A stretch of DNA of 23,103 nucleotides, from positions 19,861 to 42,963 of the forward strand of contig DFSO01000009.1 in NCBI GenBank assembly GCA_002378665.1, in the 5' to 3' direction. Of this stretch, positions 6,227 through 14,564 are shown piece after piece. The notes below the pieces were generated by a model. It was not told where the DNA came from and ran no database searches. It saw only the letters and a list, made by a program, of their open reading frames with translations. Source of the stretch: Loktanella sp. UBA3435. GTDB lineage: Bacteria; Pseudomonadota; Alphaproteobacteria; Rhodobacterales; Rhodobacteraceae. How positions within the stretch are numbered: position 1 is the stretch's first letter; each line of letters opens with the position of its first letter. The translations under genes and the position numbers were made by a program.

Positions 6227-8782
6227 TCACGCCTGTGGACCCAATTTATCGGCAATTGCGAGCTGAGCTGCCGACAGACGGGCCAAGGGCACACGGAAGG
6301 GTGAACACGACACATAGTCGAACCCCTGCTTGCGACAAAAATCAATCGCTGTGCGGCTTCCGCCATGCTCGCCACAGATCGACAGCACGACGTCAGGATT
6401 GCCCAAGCGCCCACGTGTCGCACCGATCGACAGCAACTCGCCCACGCCCTCAACATCAAGGGTATGAAACGGGTCCTCGACGTATACGCCTTGCTGCACA
6501 TAAGCCGACATAAACCGCCCCGCATCATCGCGGGACAAACCATAGGTCATCTGTGTTAAGTCGTTTGTACCAAAAGACAAAAACGCAGCATGTTTGGCGA
6601 TATCTTCCGCGCGCAGCGCGGCGCGTGGCGTCTCAACCATGACGCCAAGGCGGTACGTAAACGCCACATTTTTCTCGACTCTGACGGCAGCCGCGACGCC
6701 ATCAATCTGCGCCTTTACGATCTCCACTTCGCGCATTGCGCTGACAAGTGGGATCATAATTTCGGGCACAACAGGGTCGCCCTCTTTGGCAATAATCGCC
6801 GTCGCCTCGAAAATCGCACGCACCTGCATTTCGTAAATTTCGGGCACAGCGATGCCCAAACGAACGCCCCGCATCCCCAACATTGGGTTATATTCGCTCA
6901 AAGCGGCGACGCGCTCGGAAACTTCGTTCACGGGCAAAGCAAGCTGTTCTGCGAGGTCACGAAGGCCCGCTTTTCCAGATGGTAAAAATTCGTGCAAGGG
7001 CGGATCAAAAAGCCGGATGCAGACGGGCTGACCCTGCATGATCCTGAAAAGCTCCGTAAAATCATCGCGTTGCATGGGGAGCAAGCGGTCAAGCACGGCG
7101 CGACGATCATCGCTACCGCCTGCAAAAATCATCTCGCGCATCACGCCAAGGCGGTCGCCTTCAAAGAACATGTGCTCTGTGCGACACAGCCCGATGCCTT
7201 GGGCGGCGAAATTCCGCGCAGTTTGGGCATCTGCGGGGGTATCGGCGTTCGCGCGGACCCCGATATCGCGGAAATCATCGGCCCAAGCTAGCAAAGTTTG
7301 GAAGGCACCATCGAGTCGCGCTTCCTTTGTCGCGGGCTCTCCGACAAGCACATCGCCCGTCGTGCCGTCCACCGTGATGATGTCGCCGGCGGCAAATTTG
7401 CGCCCGTCGGGGGCAACAATCATCTGGGTTTTGCGGTCAATAATCAGATCAGACGCACCCACGATACACGGCACGCCGAGCCCGCGCCCGATCACCGCCG
7501 CGTGGCTGGTCACACCGCCGCGCATCGTCAAAACAGCCGACGCCGCATGCATGCCGCGAATATCCTCTGGCGTGGTCTCTCTACGGACAAGCACACAAGC
7601 CTCGCCACGCGCCGCACTCGCCTGCGCCTCAGCGGCTGTCAAAACGATCCGACCCGCCGCCGCACCGGGGCTGGCCGCGATCCCGCGCACAATCCGGTCA
7701 CGTTTCGCATTTGGGTCAATCTGGCGGTGCAAGAGTTCAGACAGCGCCGAGGGCTCCACCCGCATCACCGCCTCTTCGCGTGGAATAACCCCCGCCTCGG
7801 CCAAATCGACGGCGATCCGAACCGACCCGCGCGAGGCCCGTGGCACACGCACAGCGTCCAAAACCCACAATTGATCATTCTCAATCGTGAATTCGACCAT
7901 CATTTCTTCGCGCAGCTTCACGCGGCTTAGCGCACCGATCGCGACCAATTGCGCAAAAGCCTCGGGGCACTGCTCTTCCAATGACGGGCCGCGCGCGTCC
8001 TTCGTCAAGTAAAGCGCACCCTCAACATCGCCCAATGCGGCCCGCGCCTGACTTTGGCCCAAATAGCGGCCAACAATCTTATGCTCGCCTGTCGCACCAT
8101 CGACAAACTGGATGATCCCAGAACCACATTCGCCCTGCCCCACGCCCAAAGCCATCGCTTGCACCACAAGGCCAAGACCCGCATCCGCAGGCGCACCTTT
8201 GGCCTGCCGCAAAAGCCGCGCGGTTGTGCCATCCCAAGCACGTGCCATAGAGCGTAACACTTCGGCCAATTGCACGGCGGGATCTTGCGGGAACGGGTCG
8301 TCAGTCTCGTGCTCATAGGCGTCGAGCATATGGGCCAAGGTCACCCGATCCGCGTTGTCAGGAATATCAAATTCGTCGGGATCAAGCCGCGACACATGGA
8401 CCGCAAAAGCACGCACAAATCGCATATAAAGCGCCGTTGCCGCCTTTTCGCCGATCTCGTCGATCATCGTCGCGTGTCGGGCGTCATTCATGCCAATGTT
8501 CAAAATCGCACTGGGACCACCCCAATCGGGGTCTTGGCTCGATGGGCGCACAGAAAGCAGCGGCGCGGGGCCAAATGGCGCAAGGATCGCGACCATATCA
8601 GGCATGACCCCAATCGCAATATCGTAGACGGCAGCAAAAGAAAGCGCGACCGTGGTCGGCACTGGCATGTCAAGGCGCACAAGGCGCTGCAAACACTTGG
8701 CCCGCCCCCCATGCACTACAGGGTTCATCAACGCCGTGGGCGTGATCAGCGTGACGGGTTCACATATAAATTCATTCTGCAC
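6227..8782 (-). CDS. Pyruvate phosphate dikinase-like PEP-binding protein with degraded ATP domain
   Basis: This 851-residue protein follows the PPDK domain order: nucleotide-binding domain (1-340), phosphohistidine domain (about 365-480) and PEP/pyruvate barrel (about 500-845). The phosphohistidine motif GGVTSHAAVIGRG (His427) is intact, as are barrel motifs GLCRTEHMFF, FDPPLHEF, EIMIPL, FGTNDLTQMTYG and ICGEHGG (Cys803). Compared from memory with Clostridium symbiosum PPDK, the nucleotide domain has lost key residues: GGK is GGR, the SMPGMMDT loop is DWGGPSA, the GEYL and QGED region is GRYLGQSQARA, and the positions of Asp321, Gln335 and Arg337 are Met, Asp and Val. Interconversion of PEP, ATP and pyruvate is thus doubtful. 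The start is GTG at 8782. It lies 64 nt after glyS on the same strand. I leave out ppdK as a symbol because activity is uncertain. Confidence 0.88.
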   Translation of the reverse strand: MQNEFICEPVTLITPTALMNPVVHGGRAKCLQRLVRLDMPVPTTVALSFAAVYDIAIGVMPDMVAILAPFGPAPLLSVRPSSQDPDWGGPSAILNIGMNDARHATMIDEIGEKAATALYMRFVRAFAVHVSRLDPDEFDIPDNADRVTLAHMLDAYEHETDDPFPQDPAVQLAEVLRSMARAWDGTTARLLRQAKGAPADAGLGLVVQAMALGVGQGECGSGIIQFVDGATGEHKIVGRYLGQSQARAALGDVEGALYLTKDARGPSLEEQCPEAFAQLVAIGALSRVKLREEMMVEFTIENDQLWVLDAVRVPRASRGSVRIAVDLAEAGVIPREEAVMRVEPSALSELLHRQIDPNAKRDRIVRGIAASPGAAAGRIVLTAAEAQASAARGEACVLVRRETTPEDIRGMHAASAVLTMRGGVTSHAAVIGRGLGVPCIVGASDLIIDRKTQMIVAPDGRKFAAGDIITVDGTTGDVLVGEPATKEARLDGAFQTLLAWADDFRDIGVRANADTPADAQTARNFAAQGIGLCRTEHMFFEGDRLGVMREMIFAGGSDDRRAVLDRLLPMQRDDFTELFRIMQGQPVCIRLFDPPLHEFLPSGKAGLRDLAEQLALPVNEVSERVAALSEYNPMLGMRGVRLGIAVPEIYEMQVRAIFEATAIIAKEGDPVVPEIMIPLVSAMREVEIVKAQIDGVAAAVRVEKNVAFTYRLGVMVETPRAALRAEDIAKHAAFLSFGTNDLTQMTYGLSRDDAGRFMSAYVQQGVYVEDPFHTLDVEGVGELLSIGATRGRLGNPDVVLSICGEHGGSRTAIDFCRKQGFDYVSCSPFRVPLARLSAAQLAIADKLGPQA

Positions 8783-8809
8783 TGCAGCACCACTTTCTTT
8801 TGTGAGTGC

Positions 8810-8839
8810 AGCATAGAAGCAGATTGCCGTTCAGGTAAA
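8810..8839 (-). promoter_or_regulatory. Possible sigma-70 promoter before the PPDK-like gene
   Basis: On the minus strand TTTACC (8839-8834), an 18-nt spacer and TATGCT (8815-8810) each match four of six bases of the -35 and -10 consensus. Transcription would begin about 20 nt before the GTG start. It lies in the 64-nt gap after glyS, so the gene could have its own promoter as well as read-through. Weak evidence. Confidence 0.25.
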
Positions 8840-8846
8840 GGACAGA

Positions 8847-11126
8847 CTAGCCCTCTATCCGCGTCAAATCGGCCACCGACAAACAGATTTTCCGAATACG
8901 CGACAAGAGGTTAAGCCTGTTGCGGCGCACCACCTGTTGCTCGGCATTCACCTGCACGTCAGTAAAGAACGCATCAATCGGGCCGCGCAGACCCGCCATT
9001 GCTGTCATTGCCACACTGAAGTCCTCCGCTGCCATCGCAGGCGTGATCACCGCCTCCGCCTTATCCAATGCTTCAAACAACGCCGTTTCCGCACCCGCCT
9101 CGGCATGCTGCAACTCGGCCCCGTAAGAATACTCCACCCCATCCTTTTCCTCGGCTTGGGTTAAAATATTGTTAGCGCGCTTAAAGCCCTGAATAAGGTT
9201 CACACCATCATCGGTGTTGAGCGTATCGGACAAAGCCCGCGCCCGCTTGACCAACAACGTCAGATCATCCGACCCGTCCATCGCGATGCACGCATCAATG
9301 ATGTCATGGCGAATGCCTTGATCTTTGAGGTAGTTTTTCAGGCGGTCGTGGAAGAAGGCGAGTAGGTCAGCGACTACCATATCTTCTTCAATAAGCAACT
9401 GTTCTGCAATCCCTACGAAGGCGCTCATGTCGCCATACTTTGTTACTTCCAGTCTTGAGACCCAGTTATTAGCTGCAACGCGGTTGAAAGCATCGGGATC
9501 AACTGGAGGAACTTTTTCGGAAATAAATTCGTATATTTCGGTTAAAGCTATCTCATCAGTTTTCGCAGCAACGATAATTGGAGCTTGGTTCGAATGTAGC
9601 CAGTGACCAAGTGGAAACGACAAGTGTTTCCGTAAATCAATCGTCAGATCATTCTCCAAAACCAACCGAATAACACCTAACGCCGCACGCCGAAGCGCAA
9701 ACGGATCTTTCGACCCTGTAGGCTTCTCATCAATCGCCCAGAACCCTGTCAGCGTGTCGATCTTATCGGCGAGCGCCACGGCCACGGACACAGGCGCAGT
9801 TGGCACATCATCTGACGGGCCAAGCGGCGAGTAGTGCTCTTGTGCAGCAGCAGCGACGGCGTCAGACAGCCCTGCCTCTTTCGCGTAGTAACGGCCCATA
9901 AGCCCTTGAAGTTCCGCGAATTCATAGACCATCTCGGAGGACAAATCAGCCTTCGCCACACGAGCGGCCTCGGCCACTTCATCGGCATCAGCCCCAACAA
10001 TCGGCGCGATCTCGCGTGCGAGTGCGATGATACGGTCAATCCGCTCTTTCTGGCTGCCCAGCTTGTTGTGGAACGTCACGTTCGACAGGCTATCAAGCCA
10101 CGGGTCCATGCCCGCTTTTGCCACCCGCAAATCGTTCTCCCAGAAGAATTTCGCATCCGACAGACGTGCAAACAGCACCTTCTGATTGCCCTTCAAAATC
10201 GTCGCCCCATGATCCGCCGTCACCGTGTTCGCCACAGTCACAAAGCGCTCGATCTGGCCCGACTTGGGGTTGCGGACGGAGAAGAATTTCTGGTGCTCTT
10301 TCATCGAGGTTTTCAACACCTCGGCAGGCAACCCGTAAAACGCAGGATCGACCTGACCGATCAGCACAACAGGCCATTCGACCAGCCCTGCAACCTCACC
10401 CAGCAAGCCCTGATCCTCGACCACCTCAAGCCCCAGCGCGAAGGCTTGGTTTGTGGCATCATTCCAGATCATTTCGGCCCGCTCGTCAGCGCGCAGCATC
10501 ACATGCGCGCGCTTGAGCTTCGCCTCGTAATCCTCGAAAGAGTTTACAGAAATCACGTCAGGGCTCAGGAAACGGTGACCGCGCGTCTGCTTGCCAGCCT
10601 TGATTCCGTCCACGTCCATTGGCACAACTTCGGTACCTGCCTCGTCGGTCAAAATACAGATGATCGAATGCAACGGACGGACCCATTTCAGGGAACCTGT
10701 GCCCCAGCGCATCGACTTTGGCCAAGGGAAATTGCGGATAGCGTTTTCCAGAACTTCGGCGATGATATCCGCGGCCAAACGGCCCGGCTTTTCGATCACG
10801 GCAAAGTAGGTTTGACCCTTCTTGTCGTCGCGGATTTCCAGCGCGTCACGCGCCACCCCAGCCCCACGCAAAAAGCCCTCAATCGCCTGCTCAGGCGCGC
10901 CGACTTTTGGGCCCTTACGCTCTTCGCGCACCGCTTTGCTCTCGGACGTCAAATCCTCAACCGACAGCGCCAATCGACGCGGTGTGGAAAACGCAGCCGC
11001 CGACTTATAGGTCAAACCTGCTTCGACCAGACCGTCAGTCACCAGCTTTTGCAGATCAGCCGCCGCTTTGCCCTGCATCCGCGCCGGAATTTCCTCGGAG
11101 AAAAGTTCAATCAGGAGATCAGACAT
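8847..11126 (-). CDS. glyS: Glycine-tRNA ligase beta subunit
   Basis: Large subunit of the bacterial alpha2-beta2 glycyl-tRNA synthetase, which binds tRNA-Gly and supports charging by the alpha subunit. Typical beginning MSDLLIELFSEEIPARMQ, then AAFSTPRRLAL, the conserved ALADKIDTLTGFWAID with KPTGSKDPFALRRAALGVIRL (about 440-490), and a C-terminal tRNA-binding region containing the DALR-type stretch. The 759 residues are near the upper end of the family. The ATG at 11126 is chosen because it overlaps the upstream stop by one base (TGATG); an in-frame ATG at 11156 lies inside the preceding gene. A stretch at about residues 489-549 is markedly AT-richer than its surroundings (see findings). 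Part of the glyQ operon. Confidence 0.98.
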   Translation of the reverse strand: MSDLLIELFSEEIPARMQGKAAADLQKLVTDGLVEAGLTYKSAAAFSTPRRLALSVEDLTSESKAVREERKGPKVGAPEQAIEGFLRGAGVARDALEIRDDKKGQTYFAVIEKPGRLAADIIAEVLENAIRNFPWPKSMRWGTGSLKWVRPLHSIICILTDEAGTEVVPMDVDGIKAGKQTRGHRFLSPDVISVNSFEDYEAKLKRAHVMLRADERAEMIWNDATNQAFALGLEVVEDQGLLGEVAGLVEWPVVLIGQVDPAFYGLPAEVLKTSMKEHQKFFSVRNPKSGQIERFVTVANTVTADHGATILKGNQKVLFARLSDAKFFWENDLRVAKAGMDPWLDSLSNVTFHNKLGSQKERIDRIIALAREIAPIVGADADEVAEAARVAKADLSSEMVYEFAELQGLMGRYYAKEAGLSDAVAAAAQEHYSPLGPSDDVPTAPVSVAVALADKIDTLTGFWAIDEKPTGSKDPFALRRAALGVIRLVLENDLTIDLRKHLSFPLGHWLHSNQAPIIVAAKTDEIALTEIYEFISEKVPPVDPDAFNRVAANNWVSRLEVTKYGDMSAFVGIAEQLLIEEDMVVADLLAFFHDRLKNYLKDQGIRHDIIDACIAMDGSDDLTLLVKRARALSDTLNTDDGVNLIQGFKRANNILTQAEEKDGVEYSYGAELQHAEAGAETALFEALDKAEAVITPAMAAEDFSVAMTAMAGLRGPIDAFFTDVQVNAEQQVVRRNRLNLLSRIRKICLSVADLTRIEG

Positions 11127-11653
11127 CAGTTTAGGCCTTCTGGTGCGGGTGGGCATTCAGGGGGTGTCGGGTTGCCGTCAAACACGACATCGCCGCAGAA
11201 ATTGATTTGGTGCCACGCAAAGGCGCGCCCGTCAGGGTAGACCGCGATGACTCGGTCGATGCCGTATTGAATGTCACGGTTACCGAGAAAGGCCACCGCG
11301 ACGCCATTTTCAAGATCAGCGCCTATTTGCGCAGCGTCGAAGCAGTCAAACCAACCGGGTGCAACGCGAGGTTCCGCGCCATCATAAATCTCGTAGGTTT
11401 CGGTCAAAAGCGCCAAGGACAAGCCAGTGTTAAAGCAAGCACGATACCGCAGCGGGCTAGAGTCGCTATTAATCGCCTTGATATTTTCGAACAAGATTCC
11501 CTCGGCCTCACCCGAAACGACCGAAGTTAATTGCACTTCTTCAACATTTCCTGAAACATCGTCGTAATAGGCGTAGACCTGTAAGTAGTAGAGCGCAGCG
11601 CCCGCTATCAAAGCAATCACAAGTATCCCCAATATCGCTATGCGCGCAATCAT
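11126..11653 (-). CDS. Small membrane-anchored protein between glyQ and glyS (DUF6446-like)
   Basis: Function unknown. The 175-residue product has one N-terminal hydrophobic segment (about residues 4-24, IAILGILVIALIAGAALYYLQ) with a basic residue before it, so it is probably anchored in the inner membrane with the rest in the periplasm, or cleaved. Four cysteines (73, 104, 153, 167) fall in the exported part and could make two disulfides. The C-terminus is proline-rich (PTPPECPPAPEG). It overlaps the glyQ stop by four bases (ATGA) and the glyS start by one base, so it is locked into the synthetase operon. I recall a conserved Rhodobacteraceae family, DUF6446, at this position, and the assignment is from memory. 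No catalytic motif is visible. Confidence 0.85.
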   Translation of the reverse strand: MIARIAILGILVIALIAGAALYYLQVYAYYDDVSGNVEEVQLTSVVSGEAEGILFENIKAINSDSSPLRYRACFNTGLSLALLTETYEIYDGAEPRVAPGWFDCFDAAQIGADLENGVAVAFLGNRDIQYGIDRVIAVYPDGRAFAWHQINFCGDVVFDGNPTPPECPPAPEGLN

Positions 11654-12570
11654 GCCGCAAATCCACCAGCTGGCGTCTGCACAAAGGCATCCGCACAGGC
11701 TTTGGCCAAGGCGCGCACGCGCCCGATGTAAGCTTGGCGTTCAGTCACGGAAATCACACCGCGTGCGTCAAGCAGGTTAAAGACGTGGCTGGCCTTGATG
11801 CATTGATCATAGGCGGGATGCGCCATGATGATGCGACGGCCAGTCTTTGGGTCGTCGCTGGGCATATCCAAGATACGCTGGCACTCTGCCTCGGCATCTT
11901 TGAAGTGCTGCAACAGCACATCGGTGTCAGCGACGTCAAAGTTCCAGCGGGCGTATTCCTGCTCGGTCTGCAAGAAAACATCTCCGTATTTCAAGGCGAT
12001 AGGCGCATCAGGATCGTTAAACGGCATGTCCATCACATGATCGCATTCCAGCACATACATCGCCAGCCGCTCAAGCCCGTAGGTCAATTCGCCAGACACA
12101 GGGCGGCAATCGTGGCCTCCGACCTGCTGAAAATAAGTGAACTGACTGACTTCCATACCGTCACACCAGACTTCCCAGCCAAGTCCCCAAGCACCAAGCG
12201 TCGGGCTTTCCCAGTCGTCCTCGACAAAGCGGATGTCGTGAACGGAGGCATCAATGCCAATCGCTTTGAGCGAACCAAGGTAAAGTTCCTGCAAATCGGG
12301 CGGGCTTGGTTTGATGATGACCTGATACTGATAGTAGTGCTGCAAACGGTTCGGGTTCTCGCCGTAGCGCCCGTCAGTCGGGCGGCGCGATGGCTGCACA
12401 TAGGCTGCGGCCCATGGCTTATCACCCAACGCACGCAATGTCGTGGCGGGGTGGAATGTGCCTGCGCCTACTTCCATGTCGTAGGGTTGCAAAATCGCAC
12501 AGCCCTTTGCAGCCCAGTAATTCTGGAGCCGCAGGATGATTTCCTGAAAACTGCGTGGTTTATCGGTCAT
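11650..12570 (-). CDS. glyQ: Glycine-tRNA ligase alpha subunit
   Basis: Catalytic subunit of the heterotetrameric glycyl-tRNA synthetase: activates glycine with ATP and forms glycyl-tRNA with the beta subunit. The family signature is unbroken: FQEIILRLQNYWAAKGC, LQPYDMEVGAGTFHPATTLR, AYVQPSRRPTDGRYGENPNR and LQHYYQYQVIIKPSP, followed by the class II core with GWEVWCDGMEVSQFTYFQQ and ELTYGLERLAMY. At 306 residues the length is normal. AAGAGG lies five bases before the ATG. First gene of a minus-strand operon with the small membrane protein and glyS, and perhaps the PPDK-like gene; divergent from the secreted protein gene at 12746, with a shared 175-nt intergenic region. Confidence 0.98.
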   Translation of the reverse strand: MTDKPRSFQEIILRLQNYWAAKGCAILQPYDMEVGAGTFHPATTLRALGDKPWAAAYVQPSRRPTDGRYGENPNRLQHYYQYQVIIKPSPPDLQELYLGSLKAIGIDASVHDIRFVEDDWESPTLGAWGLGWEVWCDGMEVSQFTYFQQVGGHDCRPVSGELTYGLERLAMYVLECDHVMDMPFNDPDAPIALKYGDVFLQTEQEYARWNFDVADTDVLLQHFKDAEAECQRILDMPSDDPKTGRRIIMAHPAYDQCIKASHVFNLLDARGVISVTERQAYIGRVRALAKACADAFVQTPAGGFAA

Positions 12571-12596
12571 CTCAGCCTCTTAATCTGGTTGCACAC

Positions 12597-12625
12597 CTCT
12601 TACGGGGGCGCGAGCAAAGGGTCAA
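12597..12625 (-). promoter_or_regulatory. Candidate promoter of the glyQ operon
   Basis: On the minus strand TTGACC (12625-12620), a 17-nt spacer and TAAGAG (12602-12597) give a good -35 match and a weak -10 match. Transcription would start near 12590, about 20 nt before glyQ. I see no T-box-like leader, and there is little room for one. The rest of the 12571-12745 gap holds no further element I can support. Confidence 0.35.
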
Positions 12626-12745
12626 TTAGGCCACGGGTGCTTAATTCTTAACAAAACTGGTCGATTCCTACTGCACATGTTGATTCCTCTGCTAAATTCC
12701 GCCGAAGTCAGTAAAGATTCCACGAATTACCAAATTGAGGCCTTC

Positions 12746-14521
12746 ATGATCCGCCCTATAATTGCGTTTGTTTTCCTTGCGCTATCTCCTATCTCCGTCA
12801 GCGCACAAAACACAGCTTGGGTACAGGTGGAGGCCCACCCCACTCTGTCCACAGCCCAATCGCGTGCAAGGCTCTATGCGAGCCAATTAGAGAATGTGAA
12901 CGGCTACTTTTTAGGTGGGCGCTGGTATGGTATCGTTCTTGGTCCTTACGCGCCTGCTGATGCAGAGCGCCTTTTGGCGGACCTGCGCAGCAATGGCTCC
13001 ATTCCAAACGACAGTTATACTGTAGATGGCTCGCGTTTTCGCCAGCAATTTTGGCCTGTCGGCGTTGGTGCGGAGACAACAGCGCAGCCTTTGCCAGCCA
13101 CTTTGGCCGCAGACGCCCCAGTTGATATCACCCCAGATGAAACGCCAGTAGTAGAGCCTATCGCCACATTGCCCGTCATTGATCCTGTGCAGGCCCCAGA
13201 CGAGACCGAAAAAGAGGCGCAAGCGTCAGAGGCGCTTTTGGATCGCGCGCAACGTATGGAGTTGCAAACAGCGCTACAATGGGCTGGTTTTTACGATGCC
13301 GCTATCGACGGCGCTTACGGGCGCGGGACACGGAGTTCGATGCGCGCTTGGCAAGAGGCCAACAATCATGAGCCAACGGGCATTCTAACGACGCGCCAGC
13401 GTGCCGAATTGCTTGCGGCCTATAACGCCGTGCTCGACGGCATGAACTTGCAACTCGTGCGTGATGACGCGTCGGGCATTGAAATCATGATCCCGACGGG
13501 CGTTGTCGCGTTCTCTGAGTACGAGCCGCCATTTGCACGGTTTGAACCGAAGGGTGACATTGACGCAAAGGTCCTGCTGATTAGCCAAGCTGGCGATCAG
13601 AACCGTCTGTTTGGGCTTTATGAAATCCTGCAAACCCTTGCGATTGTCCCTGCGGACGGCGCGCGCACGCGCAATAATTCTTCGTTTGAAATCGAAGGGA
13701 CAGGCGACGGCGTTCACACCTATATTTATGCAGAACTCAACGACGGCGCGATCAAGGGCTTTGGCTTGATCTGGCCTGAAGGTGATGTGGAGCGTCAAAG
13801 CCGCATCCTTGCCGAGATGAAAGCCAGCTTTACGCGGATTGATGGCTTGCTGAACCCTGCCCTTGCGGTTGTTGGGGAAGACCAAGCCATTGACCTTATT
13901 GCTGGACTTGAAGTACGCAAGCCGAAAATGTCGCGCTCTGGCTTCTTCATCGATGACAAGGGCAGTGTTTTGACAACGATTGAGGCCGTGCAAAGCTGTG
14001 AGCGTATTACGCTCGATTCAGCCCATGACGCGACGGTTATTCTGTCCGACGAGGCGCTTGGTATCGCGGTCCTCAAGCCTGAAGAACGCCTGGCACCCCT
14101 TGGTGTTGCGATGTTCCAAACGGGTGTGCCCCGCTTGCAAGCAGAAGTCGCTGTAGCGGGTTTCCCGTATGGTGACGTACTGGTGACGCCGTCCCTGACA
14201 TTTGGCCGCTTGGCTGATTTGCGCGGATTGAATGGCGAAGAGAACATCAAGCGCCTCTCGCTGACCGCCCAAGATGGCGATGCGGGTGGTCCTGTGTTTG
14301 ACAATGGTGGAGCCGTGCTTGGGATGCTTTTGCCGAAAGTCAGCACCAATGGTCAGGTTTTGCCGCCAGAGGTCAGCTTCTCGGTTGATACCGATCTGAT
14401 CTTGGCCTCGCTCGCAGGTGCAGGGATTACGGCACAAACGACAGACACAATGGCCTTTATGCCGCCAGAGACCTTGACGCTGCGTGCGGCGGAAAACACG
14501 GTTCTGGTCAGCTGCTGGTAG
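12746..14521 (+). CDS. Secreted SPOR-like / peptidoglycan-binding / trypsin-like pseudo-protease
   Basis: A 591-residue exported protein. Residues 1-21 are a signal peptide (FVFLALSPISVSA). Next comes a SPOR-like region (about 24-105, WVQVEAHPTLSTAQSRARLYA, GRWYGIVLGPY), an acidic proline-rich linker, and a PG_binding_1 domain (about 168-225, LQWAGFYDAAIDGAYGRGTR). A middle domain of unknown type runs to about 375, and a trypsin-like domain from about 395 to 560. Against HtrA-type motifs, the His position of V-L-T-N-N-H-V-V is Glu413, the Asp of D-L-A-L-L is Gly439, and the Ser of G-N-S-G-G-P is Ala513 (GDAGGP). All three catalytic residues are gone, so it is likely a cell-wall-associated binding protein. 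The ATG at 12746 follows GAGG and begins the signal peptide; the frame stays open to an ATG at 12677. Divergent from glyQ. Confidence 0.88.
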   Translation: MIRPIIAFVFLALSPISVSAQNTAWVQVEAHPTLSTAQSRARLYASQLENVNGYFLGGRWYGIVLGPYAPADAERLLADLRSNGSIPNDSYTVDGSRFRQQFWPVGVGAETTAQPLPATLAADAPVDITPDETPVVEPIATLPVIDPVQAPDETEKEAQASEALLDRAQRMELQTALQWAGFYDAAIDGAYGRGTRSSMRAWQEANNHEPTGILTTRQRAELLAAYNAVLDGMNLQLVRDDASGIEIMIPTGVVAFSEYEPPFARFEPKGDIDAKVLLISQAGDQNRLFGLYEILQTLAIVPADGARTRNNSSFEIEGTGDGVHTYIYAELNDGAIKGFGLIWPEGDVERQSRILAEMKASFTRIDGLLNPALAVVGEDQAIDLIAGLEVRKPKMSRSGFFIDDKGSVLTTIEAVQSCERITLDSAHDATVILSDEALGIAVLKPEERLAPLGVAMFQTGVPRLQAEVAVAGFPYGDVLVTPSLTFGRLADLRGLNGEENIKRLSLTAQDGDAGGPVFDNGGAVLGMLLPKVSTNGQVLPPEVSFSVDTDLILASLAGAGITAQTTDTMAFMPPETLTLRAAENTVLVSCW

Positions 14522-14525
14522 TTAA

Positions 14526-14551
14526 GTAGGATGGGTTAAAACCCATCCTAC
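14526..14551. repeat. Short palindromic repeat, copy 2 (perfect), possible bidirectional terminator
   Basis: The arms GTAGGATGGGTT and AACCCATCCTAC are perfect reverse complements around an AA loop. They lie between two convergent genes that end at 14521 and 14565, and a T-rich stretch (CTTTGTCTT) follows on the plus strand. The left arm is identical to the repeat after ilvC at 1110. It probably ends transcription of the plus-strand gene and may also act on the minus strand. Confidence 0.7.
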
Positions 14552-14564
14552 TTTGTCTTGGCCC

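Noticed and set aside
9834..11240. A 468-codon open frame on the plus strand, antisense to glyS
   Set aside because: It lies wholly opposite glyS and its upstream neighbour, has no family resemblance or ribosome-binding site, and is explained by the codon bias of the true gene.
11734..12651. A 305-codon open frame on the plus strand, antisense to glyQ
   Set aside because: GlyQ on the other strand is unmistakable; the antisense product shows no recognisable motif.
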